From: an uncultured Eubacterium sp.
GTDB taxonomy: Bacteria; Bacillota_A; Clostridia; Lachnospirales; Lachnospiraceae
DNA: 64,000 nt
Direction: 5' to 3'
NCBI GenBank assembly: GCA_910589045.1
Contig: CAJUSH010000005.1
Coordinates: 33,331 to 97,330 of the forward strand
Positions 23,559-33,055 of the stretch are shown piece after piece. The position numbers were made by a program, and so were the translations under genes. The notes beneath the pieces are model-generated. The model was not told the origin of the DNA. It saw nothing but the letters and a program-made list of their open reading frames with translations, and ran no database searches. How positions within the stretch are numbered: position 1 is the first letter of the stretch; every line of letters begins with the position of its first letter.

Positions 23559-24815
23559 CTATGCTCTCGGGTCCGAGATTTTACCAGTCAGGGCGCTCGC
23601 CGCGGCAACCGCGGGGCTTGCCAGATAAATCTCACTGTTTACATGTCCCATACGTCCCACAAAATTACGATTTGTGGTGGATACACAGCGCTCGCCCTCC
23701 GCGAGGATACCCATGTAGCCGCCAAGACACGGCCCGCAGGTCGGTGTGCTCACAATTGCCCCCGCCTCGATAAAGGTGCGGACAAACCCAGCCTCCATGG
23801 CATCCAGATAAATCTGCTGCGTCGCCGGAATCACGATCACGCGCAGCCCCTTCTTCACCTTTTTGCCCTTTAAAATCTCTGCGGCAGCCGCCAGATCCTC
23901 GTAGCGTCCGTTGGTGCAGGAACCGATTACCACCTGATCGATAGCGATATCCCCCACCTCGTCGATTGTCTTTGTGTTTTCCGGCAGATGGGGAAATGCC
24001 ACGGTGGGCTTTAAGGTGTTCAGATCGATCACAACCTCGCGCACATACTCCGCATCCGCGTCCGCCTCATAAATCTTATAGGGACGGCTTCCGTGCTCCT
24101 TCATGTACTGCTCTGCCAGCGCATCCACGGGGAAAATGCCGTTCTTCGCCCCGGCCTCGATGGCCATATTCGCAATCGTAAAACGGTCATCCATGGAGAG
24201 CTCGCCGATGCCCTCCCCCACAAATTCCAGAGACTGATAAAGCGCGCCGTCCACGCCGATCTCGCCGATCAGGTGAAGAATCACGTCCTTTCCGCTGACA
24301 TATTTCTGCTTCTTTCCGGTGATGACTACTTTAATCGCGGAGGGAACCTTGAACCATGCCCGTCCGGTAGCCATGCCCGCGGCCATGTCGGTGCTTCCGA
24401 CACCGGTAGAAAACGCGCCCAGCGCGCCGTAAGTACAGGTGTGCGAATCCGCGCCGATGATGACATCCCCCGCCACGGTCAGTCCCTTCTCCGGCAGCAG
24501 GGCATGCTCGATGCCCATCTCCCCCACGTCAAAATAGTTGGTAATCTCATTTTTGCAGGCAAACTCACGCACACATTTACAGTGCTCCGCGGACTTGATA
24601 TCCTTATTCGGCACAAAATGATCCATGACCAGCGCAACCTTATCCTTGTGGAATACGCCCTCCACATTCATCTTCTCAATCTCATGAATTGCAACCGGGG
24701 ATGTGATGTCATTGCCCAGTACAAGGTCAAGCTCCGCCTCAATGAGCTGTCCGGCCACAACGCTCTCAAGTCCCGCATGTACCGCGAGAATCTTCTGCGT
24801 CATTGTCATTCCCAT
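23559..24815 (-). CDS. leuC: 3-isopropylmalate dehydratase large subunit
   Basis: A 418-residue [4Fe-4S] dehydratase subunit from MGMTMTQKILAVHAGLE. The cluster cysteines are in VIGSCTNGRYEDL and TCGPCLGGYMG; GADSHTCTYGALGAFSTGVG and the DMAAGMATGRAW segment are also characteristic. An upstream ATG (10 residues longer) is less likely because AAGGAGG sits 7 nt before the chosen start. With LeuD it forms the active enzyme. A LysR-type gene is divergent, with palindromic operator candidates between the two. Confidence 0.95.
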   Translation of the reverse strand: MGMTMTQKILAVHAGLESVVAGQLIEAELDLVLGNDITSPVAIHEIEKMNVEGVFHKDKVALVMDHFVPNKDIKSAEHCKCVREFACKNEITNYFDVGEMGIEHALLPEKGLTVAGDVIIGADSHTCTYGALGAFSTGVGSTDMAAGMATGRAWFKVPSAIKVVITGKKQKYVSGKDVILHLIGEIGVDGALYQSLEFVGEGIGELSMDDRFTIANMAIEAGAKNGIFPVDALAEQYMKEHGSRPYKIYEADADAEYVREVVIDLNTLKPTVAFPHLPENTKTIDEVGDIAIDQVVIGSCTNGRYEDLAAAAEILKGKKVKKGLRVIVIPATQQIYLDAMEAGFVRTFIEAGAIVSTPTCGPCLGGYMGILAEGERCVSTTNRNFVGRMGHVNSEIYLASPAVAAASALTGKISDPRA

Positions 24816-24898
24816 GATGTCGTCCTCCTTTTTCTTCCGGTACAATTTCGGCGCCGTCCAAAAACTGTACCCCTTATTTTTATACTTGCTATTCTAGC

Positions 24899-24956
24899 AT
24901 AACTGCAGTTATAATAGAAATACATAATACAAATAATATCCATAACTTATAGTTAT
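24899..24956. promoter_or_regulatory. Paired palindromic operators between leuC and the LysR gene
   Basis: ATAACT-GC-AGTTAT at 24899-24912 and ATAACT-TAT-AGTTAT at 24942-24956, the second including the T-N11-A pattern of LysR-family sites. Centres are about 43 bp apart, four helical turns. The first lies just upstream of a minus-strand TAGAAT (complement of 24891-24896) that could be the leuCD -10 box. Confidence 0.65.
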
Positions 24957-24998
24957 TAAACGAAAACCTCTGCCAACAGCACGGACAAAGGAGCCCTT

Positions 24999-25880
24999 AT
25001 GAACCGAAACCTCTCATCCTACTGGATTTTTTATGTCGTTGCAAATACCGGGAACATTTCAAAAGCCGCGCGGGAGCTTTACATCAGTCAGCCTGCCATC
25101 AGCAAAGCCATCCAGAAGCTGGAGGAAGCCCTCGGATGCTCCCTCTTTTCCAGAAGCTCCCGGGGCGTAACGCTCACGGAGGAGGGCACGCTGTTCTATG
25201 AGCATGTCCGCGCGGCGTTTGAAGCCCTCACAAGCGGCGAGGAAAAATTAAAGCAGTCCCTGGCGCTTGGCGTGGGCCACCTTCGGATCGGCGTCAGCTC
25301 CACCCTCTGTAAGTTTGTCCTGCTCCCCTATTTAAAGCAGTTTATCCACGACCATCCCCATATCCGCATCTCCATCATCTGCCAGTCCACAAACGACACG
25401 CTGCGTATGCTTGAGGCAGACCAGCTCGACCTCGGCCTTGTGGGAAAGCCGGACAACCGCAGGCATCTGCACTTTGATTTTGTGGAAACGGTGGAGGATA
25501 TTTTTGTCACAACGTCGGAGTACCTGCACAATCTCCGCCTGCGGGGCGTGGACGAAGCCCATATTTTCGAACATTCTACCATGATGCTGCTGGATAAAAA
25601 CAACTTTTCCCGCCAGTACATCGAGCGCTATCTTCTGCTGAATCAGATCACCCTCTCCGACGTCATCGAGGTGTCCAACATGGAGCTGCTCATCGATTTC
25701 GCGAAAATCGGCGTCGGCATCGCGTGCGTCATCCGGCGCTTTGTGGAGACAGAGCTTGCGGAAGGAACGCTTGTCGCCCTCCCGCTGCCCGCCCCGGTTC
25801 CGAAGCGGGAAATTGGATTCGTCTATGCAGACCACCGGGCAAACGGGCAGGCGATAAAGGAATTTTTCAGCATGCTTTAA
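24999..25880 (+). CDS. LysR-family transcriptional regulator
   Basis: A 293-residue LysR-type regulator. Residues about 1-60 form the winged helix-turn-helix (ISKAARELYISQPAISKAIQ, then LEEALGCSLFSRSSRGVTLT), and residues about 88-293 the periplasmic-binding-like effector domain (HLRIGVSSTL, DLGLVGKPD). It is transcribed away from leuC with 183 bp between starts, the usual arrangement for a LysR regulator and its target, so leuCD control is likely. The effector is unknown; a leucine-pathway intermediate such as isopropylmalate is a reasonable guess. The ribosome binding site is AAAGGAG. Confidence 0.92.
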   Translation: MNRNLSSYWIFYVVANTGNISKAARELYISQPAISKAIQKLEEALGCSLFSRSSRGVTLTEEGTLFYEHVRAAFEALTSGEEKLKQSLALGVGHLRIGVSSTLCKFVLLPYLKQFIHDHPHIRISIICQSTNDTLRMLEADQLDLGLVGKPDNRRHLHFDFVETVEDIFVTTSEYLHNLRLRGVDEAHIFEHSTMMLLDKNNFSRQYIERYLLLNQITLSDVIEVSNMELLIDFAKIGVGIACVIRRFVETELAEGTLVALPLPAPVPKREIGFVYADHRANGQAIKEFFSML

Positions 25881-25980
25881 CCCCGCCGTCCATTCCCGCA
25901 CAAGCTTTACAGCTTCCATTTTTCGTGATCGCTTTATTTTCCGGGAAGCACAAGAAATGCTTTTTCCATCCTCATTGATT

Positions 25981-26021
25981 TTGAAAAAGCGGCCATGCCC
26001 TCACATGACCGCTTTTTACAC
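25981..26021. terminator. Bidirectional terminator between LysR gene and leuS
   Basis: AAAAAGCGG-CATG and CATG-CCGCTTTTT arms form a stem with A/T tails on both sides between converging genes. Confidence 0.88.
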
Positions 26022-26033
26022 AAAGCGCAGCTT

Positions 26034-28451
26034 CTATTTCTGCACAATATTCACAATCCGTCCCGGCACGTAAATCTCCTTCACAACCGTTCCGGTAAGC
26101 TTTTCGGCGAGCGCCTCCTTCGCCTGCGCAATCACCGCATCCTTTTTCGCATCCTTGTCGATGACCATCGTGCCCTTCACCCTGCCATTGATCTGCAGCG
26201 CGACCTCCACGGTGGATTCCACAAGCTTCGACTCGTCGTATTTTGGCCAGGCTGCCTGATATACCCTGCCGGGGAAGCCCACAAGCTCCCAGAGCTCCTC
26301 GGTGATGTGCGGTGCCACCGGGTTTAAAAGCGTCAGAAGCGTCTTGAACTCGCCCCGGGTCACCGAATTTTTCTTGTAAAAATCGTTGATAAGCGCCATC
26401 ATCGCCGCAATCGCGGTGTTGTACTTCAGATTCTCAAAATCATTTGACACCTTCTTGATCGTCTGGTGCATCGCAAACACCATATCCTCAGCGTAATCGT
26501 CGCCGTCTGTCAGCATATCCTGCAGCTTCCAGACACGGTCCAAAAACCGGCGGCAGCCCTTCACGCCGTCCTCCGACCAGGAGGCAGCCAGATCAAAGGC
26601 ACCGATGAACATCTCATAGGTGCGCAGCGTATCCGCGCCGTATTCCCGGACGATATCGTCGGGATTCACCACGTTTCCGCGGGATTTACTCATCTTCTCA
26701 CCGTTCTCGCCGAGAATCATGCCGTGGGACGTACGCTTCTGATAAGGCTCCGGCGTATTGACAACTCCCTCGTCATACAAAAACTTGTGCCAGAAACGGG
26801 AATACAGCAAATGGAGCGTCGTGTGCTCCATGCCGCCGTTGTACCAGTCAACCGGCATCCAGTACCTGAGCGCCTCGGGGCTTGCAAGGGCCTGATCGTT
26901 ATCCGGGTCGGTGTAGCGCAGGAAGTACCACGAGGAACCCGCCCACTGAGGCATCGTGTCCGTCTCCCGCTTTGCAGGCCCGCCGCAGCAGGGACAGGTC
27001 GTATTCACCCAGTCTGTCATGGCCGCAAGGGGCGACTCTCCGTTGTCGGTAGGCATATAGCTGTCCACCTCGGGCAGAAGCAGCGGAAGCTCGCGCTCGT
27101 CAAGAGGCACAAAGCCGCACTTTTCGCACTCGACGATGGGAATTGGTTCACCCCAGTAGCGCTGACGGGAAAATACCCAGTCGCGCAGCTTGTAATTCAC
27201 CTTCGCCGTACCGATGTTCTTTTCCTCAAGAAATGCGATCATCTTCTCCTTGGCGTCCTTCACCTCAAGGCCGTTCAGAAAACCGGAATTAACAAGCACG
27301 CCGGTTGCCACGTCCGTAAAAGCAGCCTCTCCCACGTCCACCTGCTCGCCGTTTTTCGCAACGACCTGAATGATGGGAAGGTTGAATTTTTTCGCGAACT
27401 CCCAGTCACGCTCGTCGTGCCCGGGCACCGCCATAATCGCACCGGTCCCGTAGCTCATGAGCACGTAATCGGAAATCCAGATCGGAACCTCCTCGCCGTT
27501 CACCGGATTAACGGCGGTCAAACCGTCAATCTGAACGCCGGTCTTGTCCTTGGCAAGCTCCGCCCGCTCAAAGTCAGACTTTTTCGACGCCTGATCCCGG
27601 TATGCCTCGATCTCGTCCCAGTTGCCAAGCTCGTCCTTATATTTGTCGATCATGGGATGCTCGGGGGAAACAACCATATAGGTGACGCCAAACAGCGTAT
27701 CTGCACGCGTCGTATAAATGCGCAGCTTTTCTTCCTTTCCCTTGATGGGGAAGTCCACCTCCGCACCGGTGGAGCGCCCGATCCAGTTTTTCTGCTGCAC
27801 CTTCACGCGCTCGATATAGTCCACACCGTCCAGCCCTTCGATGAGCTTGTCCGCGTAGTCGGTAATCTTGAGCATCCACTCGCTCTTGATTTTGCGCACC
27901 ACCTCGGAGCCGCAGCGCTCGCAGACGCCGTTTACGACCTCCTCATTGGCAAGCCCCACCTTGCAGGAGGTACACCAGTTGATCGGCATCTCCTTTTTGT
28001 AGGCAAGCCCCGCCTTGAACAGCTTTAAGAAAATCCACTGGGTCCACCTGTAGTAGTTCGGGTCTGTCGTATTGACCTCACGGTCCCAGTCAAAGGAATA
28101 GCCCAGCGCGTGAAGCTGCCCCTTAAAGCGCTTCACATTGTTCTCCGTGACGATACGCGGATGGATTTTGTTTTGAATCGCATAATTTTCGGTAGGTAAT
28201 CCGAAGGCATCCCAGCCCATGGGATAGAGCACGTTGTAGCCCTGCATCCTGCGCTTGCGCGCAACAATGTCAAGCGCGGTATACGGTCTCGGATGTCCGA
28301 CGTGGAGTCCCTGCCCGGAGGGGTACGGAAATTCGACAAGTGCATAATACTTGGGCTTGCTGAAATCGTCAGACGCGGCAAACGCCTTCTCGTTGTCCCA
28401 CACCTCCTGCCATTTTGGTTCTACCACCTTATGATTGTAAAGTTTTGCCAT
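26034..28451 (-). CDS. leuS: Leucyl-tRNA synthetase
   Basis: An 805-residue class I synthetase. The HIGH-type motif is HVGH in PYPSGQGLHVGHPRPYT (about residues 44-60) and the KMSKS motif is KMSKSRGNV near residue 580. Cysteine pairs CTSCKVGLANEEV/CERCG and CEKCGFVPLD/CPCCGG are the zinc-binding inserts, with the CP1 editing domain between. It charges tRNA-Leu in the cytosol. The start has ribosome binding site AGGAGGATGCTTC. No T-box leader was found in the roughly 190 bp upstream, in contrast to pheST. Confidence 0.97.
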   Translation of the reverse strand: MAKLYNHKVVEPKWQEVWDNEKAFAASDDFSKPKYYALVEFPYPSGQGLHVGHPRPYTALDIVARKRRMQGYNVLYPMGWDAFGLPTENYAIQNKIHPRIVTENNVKRFKGQLHALGYSFDWDREVNTTDPNYYRWTQWIFLKLFKAGLAYKKEMPINWCTSCKVGLANEEVVNGVCERCGSEVVRKIKSEWMLKITDYADKLIEGLDGVDYIERVKVQQKNWIGRSTGAEVDFPIKGKEEKLRIYTTRADTLFGVTYMVVSPEHPMIDKYKDELGNWDEIEAYRDQASKKSDFERAELAKDKTGVQIDGLTAVNPVNGEEVPIWISDYVLMSYGTGAIMAVPGHDERDWEFAKKFNLPIIQVVAKNGEQVDVGEAAFTDVATGVLVNSGFLNGLEVKDAKEKMIAFLEEKNIGTAKVNYKLRDWVFSRQRYWGEPIPIVECEKCGFVPLDERELPLLLPEVDSYMPTDNGESPLAAMTDWVNTTCPCCGGPAKRETDTMPQWAGSSWYFLRYTDPDNDQALASPEALRYWMPVDWYNGGMEHTTLHLLYSRFWHKFLYDEGVVNTPEPYQKRTSHGMILGENGEKMSKSRGNVVNPDDIVREYGADTLRTYEMFIGAFDLAASWSEDGVKGCRRFLDRVWKLQDMLTDGDDYAEDMVFAMHQTIKKVSNDFENLKYNTAIAAMMALINDFYKKNSVTRGEFKTLLTLLNPVAPHITEELWELVGFPGRVYQAAWPKYDESKLVESTVEVALQINGRVKGTMVIDKDAKKDAVIAQAKEALAEKLTGTVVKEIYVPGRIVNIVQK

Positions 28452-28647
28452 GAAGCATCCTCCTGTAAATATCGGGCAGGCAGACCTGTCCGTCTGTGCC
28501 GGGGCAGGCTGCGCAGCAGCAAATCATCGCTGTGCCCCGTGCGAAAGAACGGATTCCACAAACCGTGAAACCCGCCCCTGCTGTCTTTATCACTTTACCT
28601 GACACACGCCCTGCAAAGGCACCTTTCCACTTTTCATGCGGCTGCCA

Positions 28648-29676
28648 TTAGTTGTTAATGAGCTTGTCATCCTCGTTGTTCCAGCTGTAGAGCTTGCGAA
28701 CCTCCTCGCCGATCTTCTCTGCGGGATGCTCTGCCGCCAGCTTACGCATAGCCTTGAAGTGAACCTGGCGTCCTGCGGGAGACATATCCAGTAAGAACTC
28801 CTTCGCAAAGGTTCCGTCCTGAATGTCGGAAAGGATCTTCTTCATCGACTTCTTTGTCTCCTCCGTGATGAGCTTCGGGCCGGTTACGTAATCGCCGTAC
28901 TCAGCCGTGTTGGAGATGGAATATCTCATGCCTGCGAAGCCGGACTGATAAATCAAATCAACGATCAGCTTCATCTCATGGATACACTCGAAGTATGCGT
29001 TTCTCGGGTCGTAGCCTGCCTCGCACAGTGTCTCGAAGCCTGCCTGCATCAGTGCGCACACACCGCCGCACAAAACTGCCTGCTCGCCGAAAAGGTCCGT
29101 CTCTGTCTCGGTGCGGAAAGTCGTCTCAAGAACGCCTGCACGCGCGCCGCCGATGGCCAGTGCATATGCCAGTGCAACATCCAGTGCCTTTCCGGTGGCA
29201 TCCTGCTCAACCGCTACCAGACAAGGAACACCCTTGCCCTCCTGATACTCGCTGCGAACGGTATGTCCGGGTCCCTTGGGCGCGATCATCGTAACGTCAA
29301 CGTCCTTCGGCGGCTGGATACATCCGAAATGAATGTTGAAGCCGTGCGCGAACATGAGCATATTTCCTGCCTCCAGGTTCGGCTCGATATCCTTCTTGTA
29401 CATGTCTGCCTGCAGCTCATCGTTGATCAGGATCATGATGATATCGGCCTTTTTTGCCGCCTCTGCTGCGGTATAAACCTCAAAGCCCTGCTTTACGGCC
29501 TTGTCCCATGACTTGCTTCCCTCGTACAAACCGATGATCACGTTGCAGCCGGACTCCTTCGCGTTCAGCGCATGTGCATGTCCCTGGCTGCCGTAGCCGA
29601 TGACTGCGATAGTCTTTCCGTCCAGAAGAGAAAGGTTGCAGTCCTCCTGATAAAATATTCTTGCCTGTGATTCCAT
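28648..29676 (-). CDS. ilvC: Ketol-acid reductoisomerase
   Basis: A 342-residue class I reductoisomerase converting acetolactate or acetohydroxybutyrate to dihydroxy acids for valine, leucine and isoleucine. The nucleotide loop VIGYGSQGHAHALN lies near residue 26, APKGPGHTVR near 132 and the metal-binding acidic helices (LFGEQAVLCGG, then YFECIHEMKLIVDL) follow. Length is normal. It lies 87 bp after ilvN on the same strand and probably shares its promoter at 30348-30376. Confidence 0.97.
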   Translation of the reverse strand: MESQARIFYQEDCNLSLLDGKTIAVIGYGSQGHAHALNAKESGCNVIIGLYEGSKSWDKAVKQGFEVYTAAEAAKKADIIMILINDELQADMYKKDIEPNLEAGNMLMFAHGFNIHFGCIQPPKDVDVTMIAPKGPGHTVRSEYQEGKGVPCLVAVEQDATGKALDVALAYALAIGGARAGVLETTFRTETETDLFGEQAVLCGGVCALMQAGFETLCEAGYDPRNAYFECIHEMKLIVDLIYQSGFAGMRYSISNTAEYGDYVTGPKLITEETKKSMKKILSDIQDGTFAKEFLLDMSPAGRQVHFKAMRKLAAEHPAEKIGEEVRKLYSWNNEDDKLINN

Positions 29677-29763
29677 TGTTTGTTGCCTCCTTATAATATA
29701 AAATTATGTAACAGCCCGGAAAGCCGGGGCGCAGATTCACTCCGGCTCCCGAACAGCTACAGT

Positions 29764-30264
29764 TCAATCTAAATATGTGACATTTGCGGACCCGCGGGTC
29801 AGGCCGGTCAGGCCGGTACGTGCCAGCTCAAGGATCTCATACCCCGAGAGCAAATCCAGAAAAGCCTCCAGCTTGTCCTGCTGCCCGGTCAGCTCGATCA
29901 CCATAGAGTCGTGAGTCACATCCACAATCTTTCCCCGGAAAATCTCGGTCGCATTCATCACCGCCTGGCGCTCGTTGTCCCTGGCGCGGATCTTCACCAA
30001 AATCAACTCCCGCGTGACGGACGTGCCCGGCTCCAAAATCTTAATATCCAGCACATCCTCCAGCTTTGCCAGCTGCTTTTTGATCTGCTCGAGCACCTGA
30101 CCGTCCCCGGTGCTCACAATCGTGATGCGCGTATATCTGGGGTCAGCGGTCACTCCCGACGAAAAGCTGTCGATATTATATCCTCTGCGGCTGAACAGCC
30201 CCGAAATATGGCTGGTAACACCCGCAGTATTCTCTACGAGCAATGATAAAATCTGCTTTCTCAT
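29764..30264 (-). CDS. ilvN: Acetolactate synthase small (regulatory) subunit
   Basis: A 166-residue regulatory subunit with an N-terminal ACT domain (LLVENTAGVTSHISGLFSRRGYNIDSF, split here by the usual variation) and the C-terminal small-subunit domain (ELILVKIRARDNERQ, then HDSMVIELTGQQDKLEAFLDL). It gives valine feedback inhibition to acetolactate synthase. Unusually, the catalytic subunit ilvB is not next to it; ilvC follows directly. The catalytic subunit must be elsewhere in the genome. Confidence 0.95.
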   Translation of the reverse strand: MRKQILSLLVENTAGVTSHISGLFSRRGYNIDSFSSGVTADPRYTRITIVSTGDGQVLEQIKKQLAKLEDVLDIKILEPGTSVTRELILVKIRARDNERQAVMNATEIFRGKIVDVTHDSMVIELTGQQDKLEAFLDLLSGYEILELARTGLTGLTRGSANVTYLD

Positions 30265-30347
30265 TTTTACATCTTCCCTTTATAATGGACATTTTGCAAA
30301 TGCCAAGAGCCGGGCCGCAAAATGCGCACCGTCTCTTAGCTTTTCTT

Positions 30348-30376
30348 ATTCTAAGCATATTTGAATTATTTGTCAA
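30348..30376 (-). promoter_or_regulatory. Promoter of ilvN-ilvC
   Basis: Near-consensus minus-strand TTGACA (30371-30376) and TAGAAT (30348-30353) with exactly 17 bp between them, about 85 bp before ilvN. No T-box or attenuator hairpin lies between promoter and gene. Confidence 0.85.
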
Positions 30377-30444
30377 CTCTTTCATCCGCAATCTGCGGCT
30401 TCACTCCTGCGCCGTTATTACCGTTCACGCGCCGTCCTTCTAAA

Positions 30445-30876
30445 CTAATCCGTCACATGATAAGCCTCGTCGCTTGAATACACGGAAAAGCCCTTTGCCT
30501 GCAGCGTCTCCACCGCAAGCTCCGGTTCCCCTGTCTTCATGACAGCGGCGGCATCCACGCCGTTTGCAAAGGCATACATGTACTCCACGTTCACACCCGC
30601 ATTTTCAAGCTCCTTCATCGCCTTATACAAAGAGCCCACCGCATGGGGAACACGGATGCAGATGACGTCGGTAAGCATTGCGGAAAGCTGCTTCTCCTTC
30701 AGCACCTTCCTCGCCTTTTCCGGATCGGAAACGATCATGCGCAAAAGCCCGTACTCGCTCGTATCCGCAAGGCTGATGGCAACGAGGTTGATATCGTTTG
30801 TCGCCAGAATCTCCAGCACATCCTTAATGCGTCCCTCTCTGTTCTCCAAAAAAACGGATAGCTGTTTAATTATCAT
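30445..30876 (-). CDS. Tandem ACT-domain protein linked to phenylacetate-CoA ligase
   Basis: A 143-residue protein from MIIKQLSVFLENREGRI, with ribosome binding site AAAGGAGG. It consists of two ACT domains (about 1-68 and 70-143; the second includes VPHAVGSLYKAMKELENAGV). Such small double-ACT proteins are commonly encoded beside phenylacetate-CoA ligase and indolepyruvate oxidoreductase genes in clostridia and are presumed to sense an amino acid, most likely aromatic. A longer frame with 24 extra residues is not preferred. It is the last gene of the iorA-iorB-paaK-ACT series. Confidence 0.85.
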   Translation of the reverse strand: MIIKQLSVFLENREGRIKDVLEILATNDINLVAISLADTSEYGLLRMIVSDPEKARKVLKEKQLSAMLTDVICIRVPHAVGSLYKAMKELENAGVNVEYMYAFANGVDAAAVMKTGEPELAVETLQAKGFSVYSSDEAYHVTD

Positions 30877-30969
30877 ATTTCCTCCTTTATTTTTGCCGAT
30901 TAAATCGGTACCTGCTTCGAGCGCCCAGCCCGGTCGGCTGATTTTCATGCGCGGGAAGCCTTCTTTAAA

Positions 30970-32286
30970 TCAGACAAGGCCGCGGTTATCGATCACGCGC
31001 TTCGCCTTTCCCTCGCTCCGCTGAATCGTCATCGGCTCAACCAGCTTCACAACAACGGAAATACCAAGCGCCTGCTTGAGCTTTGCACCAACCTGCTTCT
31101 TTAAGGCATCCAGCTTTCCGATTTCGTCGGAGAAGACGCCCTCGTTTACCTCCACCATGACGGTGAGCACATCCGCGTTGTTCTCGCGGTCTACTACCAT
31201 CAGGTAGTGGTTGGAGATATCGCCGCCCATGGACAAAAGCACCGTCTCCACCTGCGTCGGGAATACATTCACGCCACGGATGACCTTCATGTCATCGGTA
31301 CGTCCCTTGAACTTGCTGATGCGGGGCGTCGTCCTGCCGCACGCGCAGGTGCTGTGGTCAATGCTCGTCAGATCCTTCGTGCGGTAGCGAAGCAGGGGCA
31401 TGCCCTCCTTCCCGAGGGTCGTAAACACAAGCTCGCCCAGCTCGCCGTCCGCCACAGCCTCGTGGGTCACGGGGTCAAGCACCTCCGGATAGAAGTAATC
31501 CTGATGAATATGCAATCCCGTATGGTGCTGGCAGTCCTGCGCCACACCCGGCCCGATGATCTCACACAGACCGTAAATATCAAAGCACTCAATGCCTAAG
31601 AGATCCTCAATCTTCTGACGCATTTCCACCGTCCAGGGCTCCGCGCCGTGGATGCCTACTTTCAGCTTCATCGCATCCACCTTGCCCGCCGCCGCGATGG
31701 ACTCCGCCAGGTTTAAGGCGTAGGAGGGCGTACACATCAAAGCGGTCGCGCCCAGATCCTCCATCACCATGAGCTGGCGCTGTGTGTTTCCGGCTGACAT
31801 GGGCACCGCCATCGCGCCGAGCCGCTGCGCGCCGAAGTCTGCGCCCAGTCCCCCGGTAAACAAACCGTAGCCGTAGCATACATGTACCACGTCCTCCTCG
31901 GTAACGCCTGCCATCGCCATACAGCGTCCCGCACACTCCGACCATATATCCACGTCATTTTTCGTATAAAATGCGAGGGTCAGCTTTCCGGTTGTCCCCG
32001 AGGTTCCCTGTACGCGGGCGATCCTGTCATGGGGAACCGCCAAAAGCCCGTAAGGGTAATTCTCCCGCAGGTCATCCTTTGTCGTGAAGGGCAGCTTCAC
32101 CACATCCTCAATGCCCTGAATGTCCCCGGGCTCCACGCCCAGCGCTTTCATCTTCTTTGTGTAAAACGGGACATTCTCATAGCATGCCTTCACCGTTTTC
32201 TTTAATTTTTCACCCTGGAGCGCAGCCATCTCGTCCGCACTCATGCACTCGTATTTCGGATTTAAAATAATCTCCTTATGTGACAT
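30970..32286 (-). CDS. paaK: Phenylacetate-CoA ligase family enzyme
   Basis: A 438-residue adenylate-forming enzyme from MSHKEIILNPKYECMSADE; a second ATG directly before it (32289) is possible, but spacing to AAGGAG favours the chosen one. The AMP-binding loop QGTSGTTGKLTLAFYTKND is near residue 90, HGAEPWTVEMR and FDIYGLCEIIGPG follow, and the C-terminal part has LLRYRTKDLTSID and CGRTTPRISKFKGRTDDM. It converts aryl acids (phenylacetate, indoleacetate) to CoA esters, or works in reverse. Beside iorAB it suggests an aromatic amino acid fermentation or synthesis module. Confidence 0.93.
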   Translation of the reverse strand: MSHKEIILNPKYECMSADEMAALQGEKLKKTVKACYENVPFYTKKMKALGVEPGDIQGIEDVVKLPFTTKDDLRENYPYGLLAVPHDRIARVQGTSGTTGKLTLAFYTKNDVDIWSECAGRCMAMAGVTEEDVVHVCYGYGLFTGGLGADFGAQRLGAMAVPMSAGNTQRQLMVMEDLGATALMCTPSYALNLAESIAAAGKVDAMKLKVGIHGAEPWTVEMRQKIEDLLGIECFDIYGLCEIIGPGVAQDCQHHTGLHIHQDYFYPEVLDPVTHEAVADGELGELVFTTLGKEGMPLLRYRTKDLTSIDHSTCACGRTTPRISKFKGRTDDMKVIRGVNVFPTQVETVLLSMGGDISNHYLMVVDRENNADVLTVMVEVNEGVFSDEIGKLDALKKQVGAKLKQALGISVVVKLVEPMTIQRSEGKAKRVIDNRGLV

Positions 32287-32481
32287 CATCGTCTCCTTTT
32301 CATCTAACCGTTCACAGCCAACACAATTTACCCGAAGTACAGACCCCATGCACGCATCAGCGGCGGCATTTTCGTATATTTCCCTGAAGAATTACGCCGA
32401 AGCGATGCAAACGTCATCTGTCAGGCTTATCCTGTACAAAAACGCGACGGATGCTCGGGGTCCGCTTCTTGGCAGCCGTGT

Positions 32482-33054
32482 CTAGTTGCCATAGCCCGCA
32501 TCAAATGCGGCTTTGTTCACCTCGATCGTCTTTGGCGGCACGGTATGCTCGATCACGCTGTACCACTGCTCCTTTGAAAAATCCATATGCTTCGCGGCAA
32601 GCCCCAGGACAACCAGATTGGAAACCCTGGGATTACCCAGCTTTTTCGCCTCCCCGGTCGCGTTGACAGCGTACACCGTCACCTCTTTTTCAAGCTTCTC
32701 CAAAATCTGCTCCGGATAGGCGGCAGCCCCGATGATTACCGGCATGGGGTCAATGCGCCAGTCATTTGCAATGAGCACGCCGTCCTTTTTCAGGAAATGG
32801 CTGTAGCGCAGCGCCTCAAGCCGCTCAAAGGCAATGATCACGTCCGCCTGTCCCTCCTCGACGATGGGCTCCGCCACCTCTTTGCCGTAGCGCACATAGG
32901 TGACAACGCTTCCGCCGCGCTGTGACATGCCGTGTACCTCCGAAATTTTTACGTCAAACCCGTTTTCCATGGCAATACCGCCCAAAATGCGGCTCGTCAG
33001 CAGCGTTCCCTGTCCGCCGACGCCCACGATCATAATGCTCTTTGTCCCACTCAT
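32482..33054 (-). CDS. iorB: Indolepyruvate:ferredoxin oxidoreductase beta subunit
   Basis: A 190-residue gamma-type oxidoreductase subunit from MSGTKSIMIVGVGGQGTLLT; the GVGGQGTLLTSRILG loop and SEVHGMSQRGGSVVTYVRYG are the family signatures. With IorA it decarboxylates aryl pyruvates to aryl-acetyl-CoA, passing electrons to ferredoxin. The chosen ATG lies immediately after the iorA stop; a slightly longer frame overlapping iorA is possible. It is followed by paaK. Confidence 0.93.
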   Translation of the reverse strand: MSGTKSIMIVGVGGQGTLLTSRILGGIAMENGFDVKISEVHGMSQRGGSVVTYVRYGKEVAEPIVEEGQADVIIAFERLEALRYSHFLKKDGVLIANDWRIDPMPVIIGAAAYPEQILEKLEKEVTVYAVNATGEAKKLGNPRVSNLVVLGLAAKHMDFSKEQWYSVIEHTVPPKTIEVNKAAFDAGYGN

Positions 33055-33055
33055 A

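Noticed and set aside
26466..28028. Long plus-strand open frame of 520 codons opposite leuS
   Set aside because: Antisense of a conserved synthetase with all motifs on the other strand; a composition effect of GC-rich codons.
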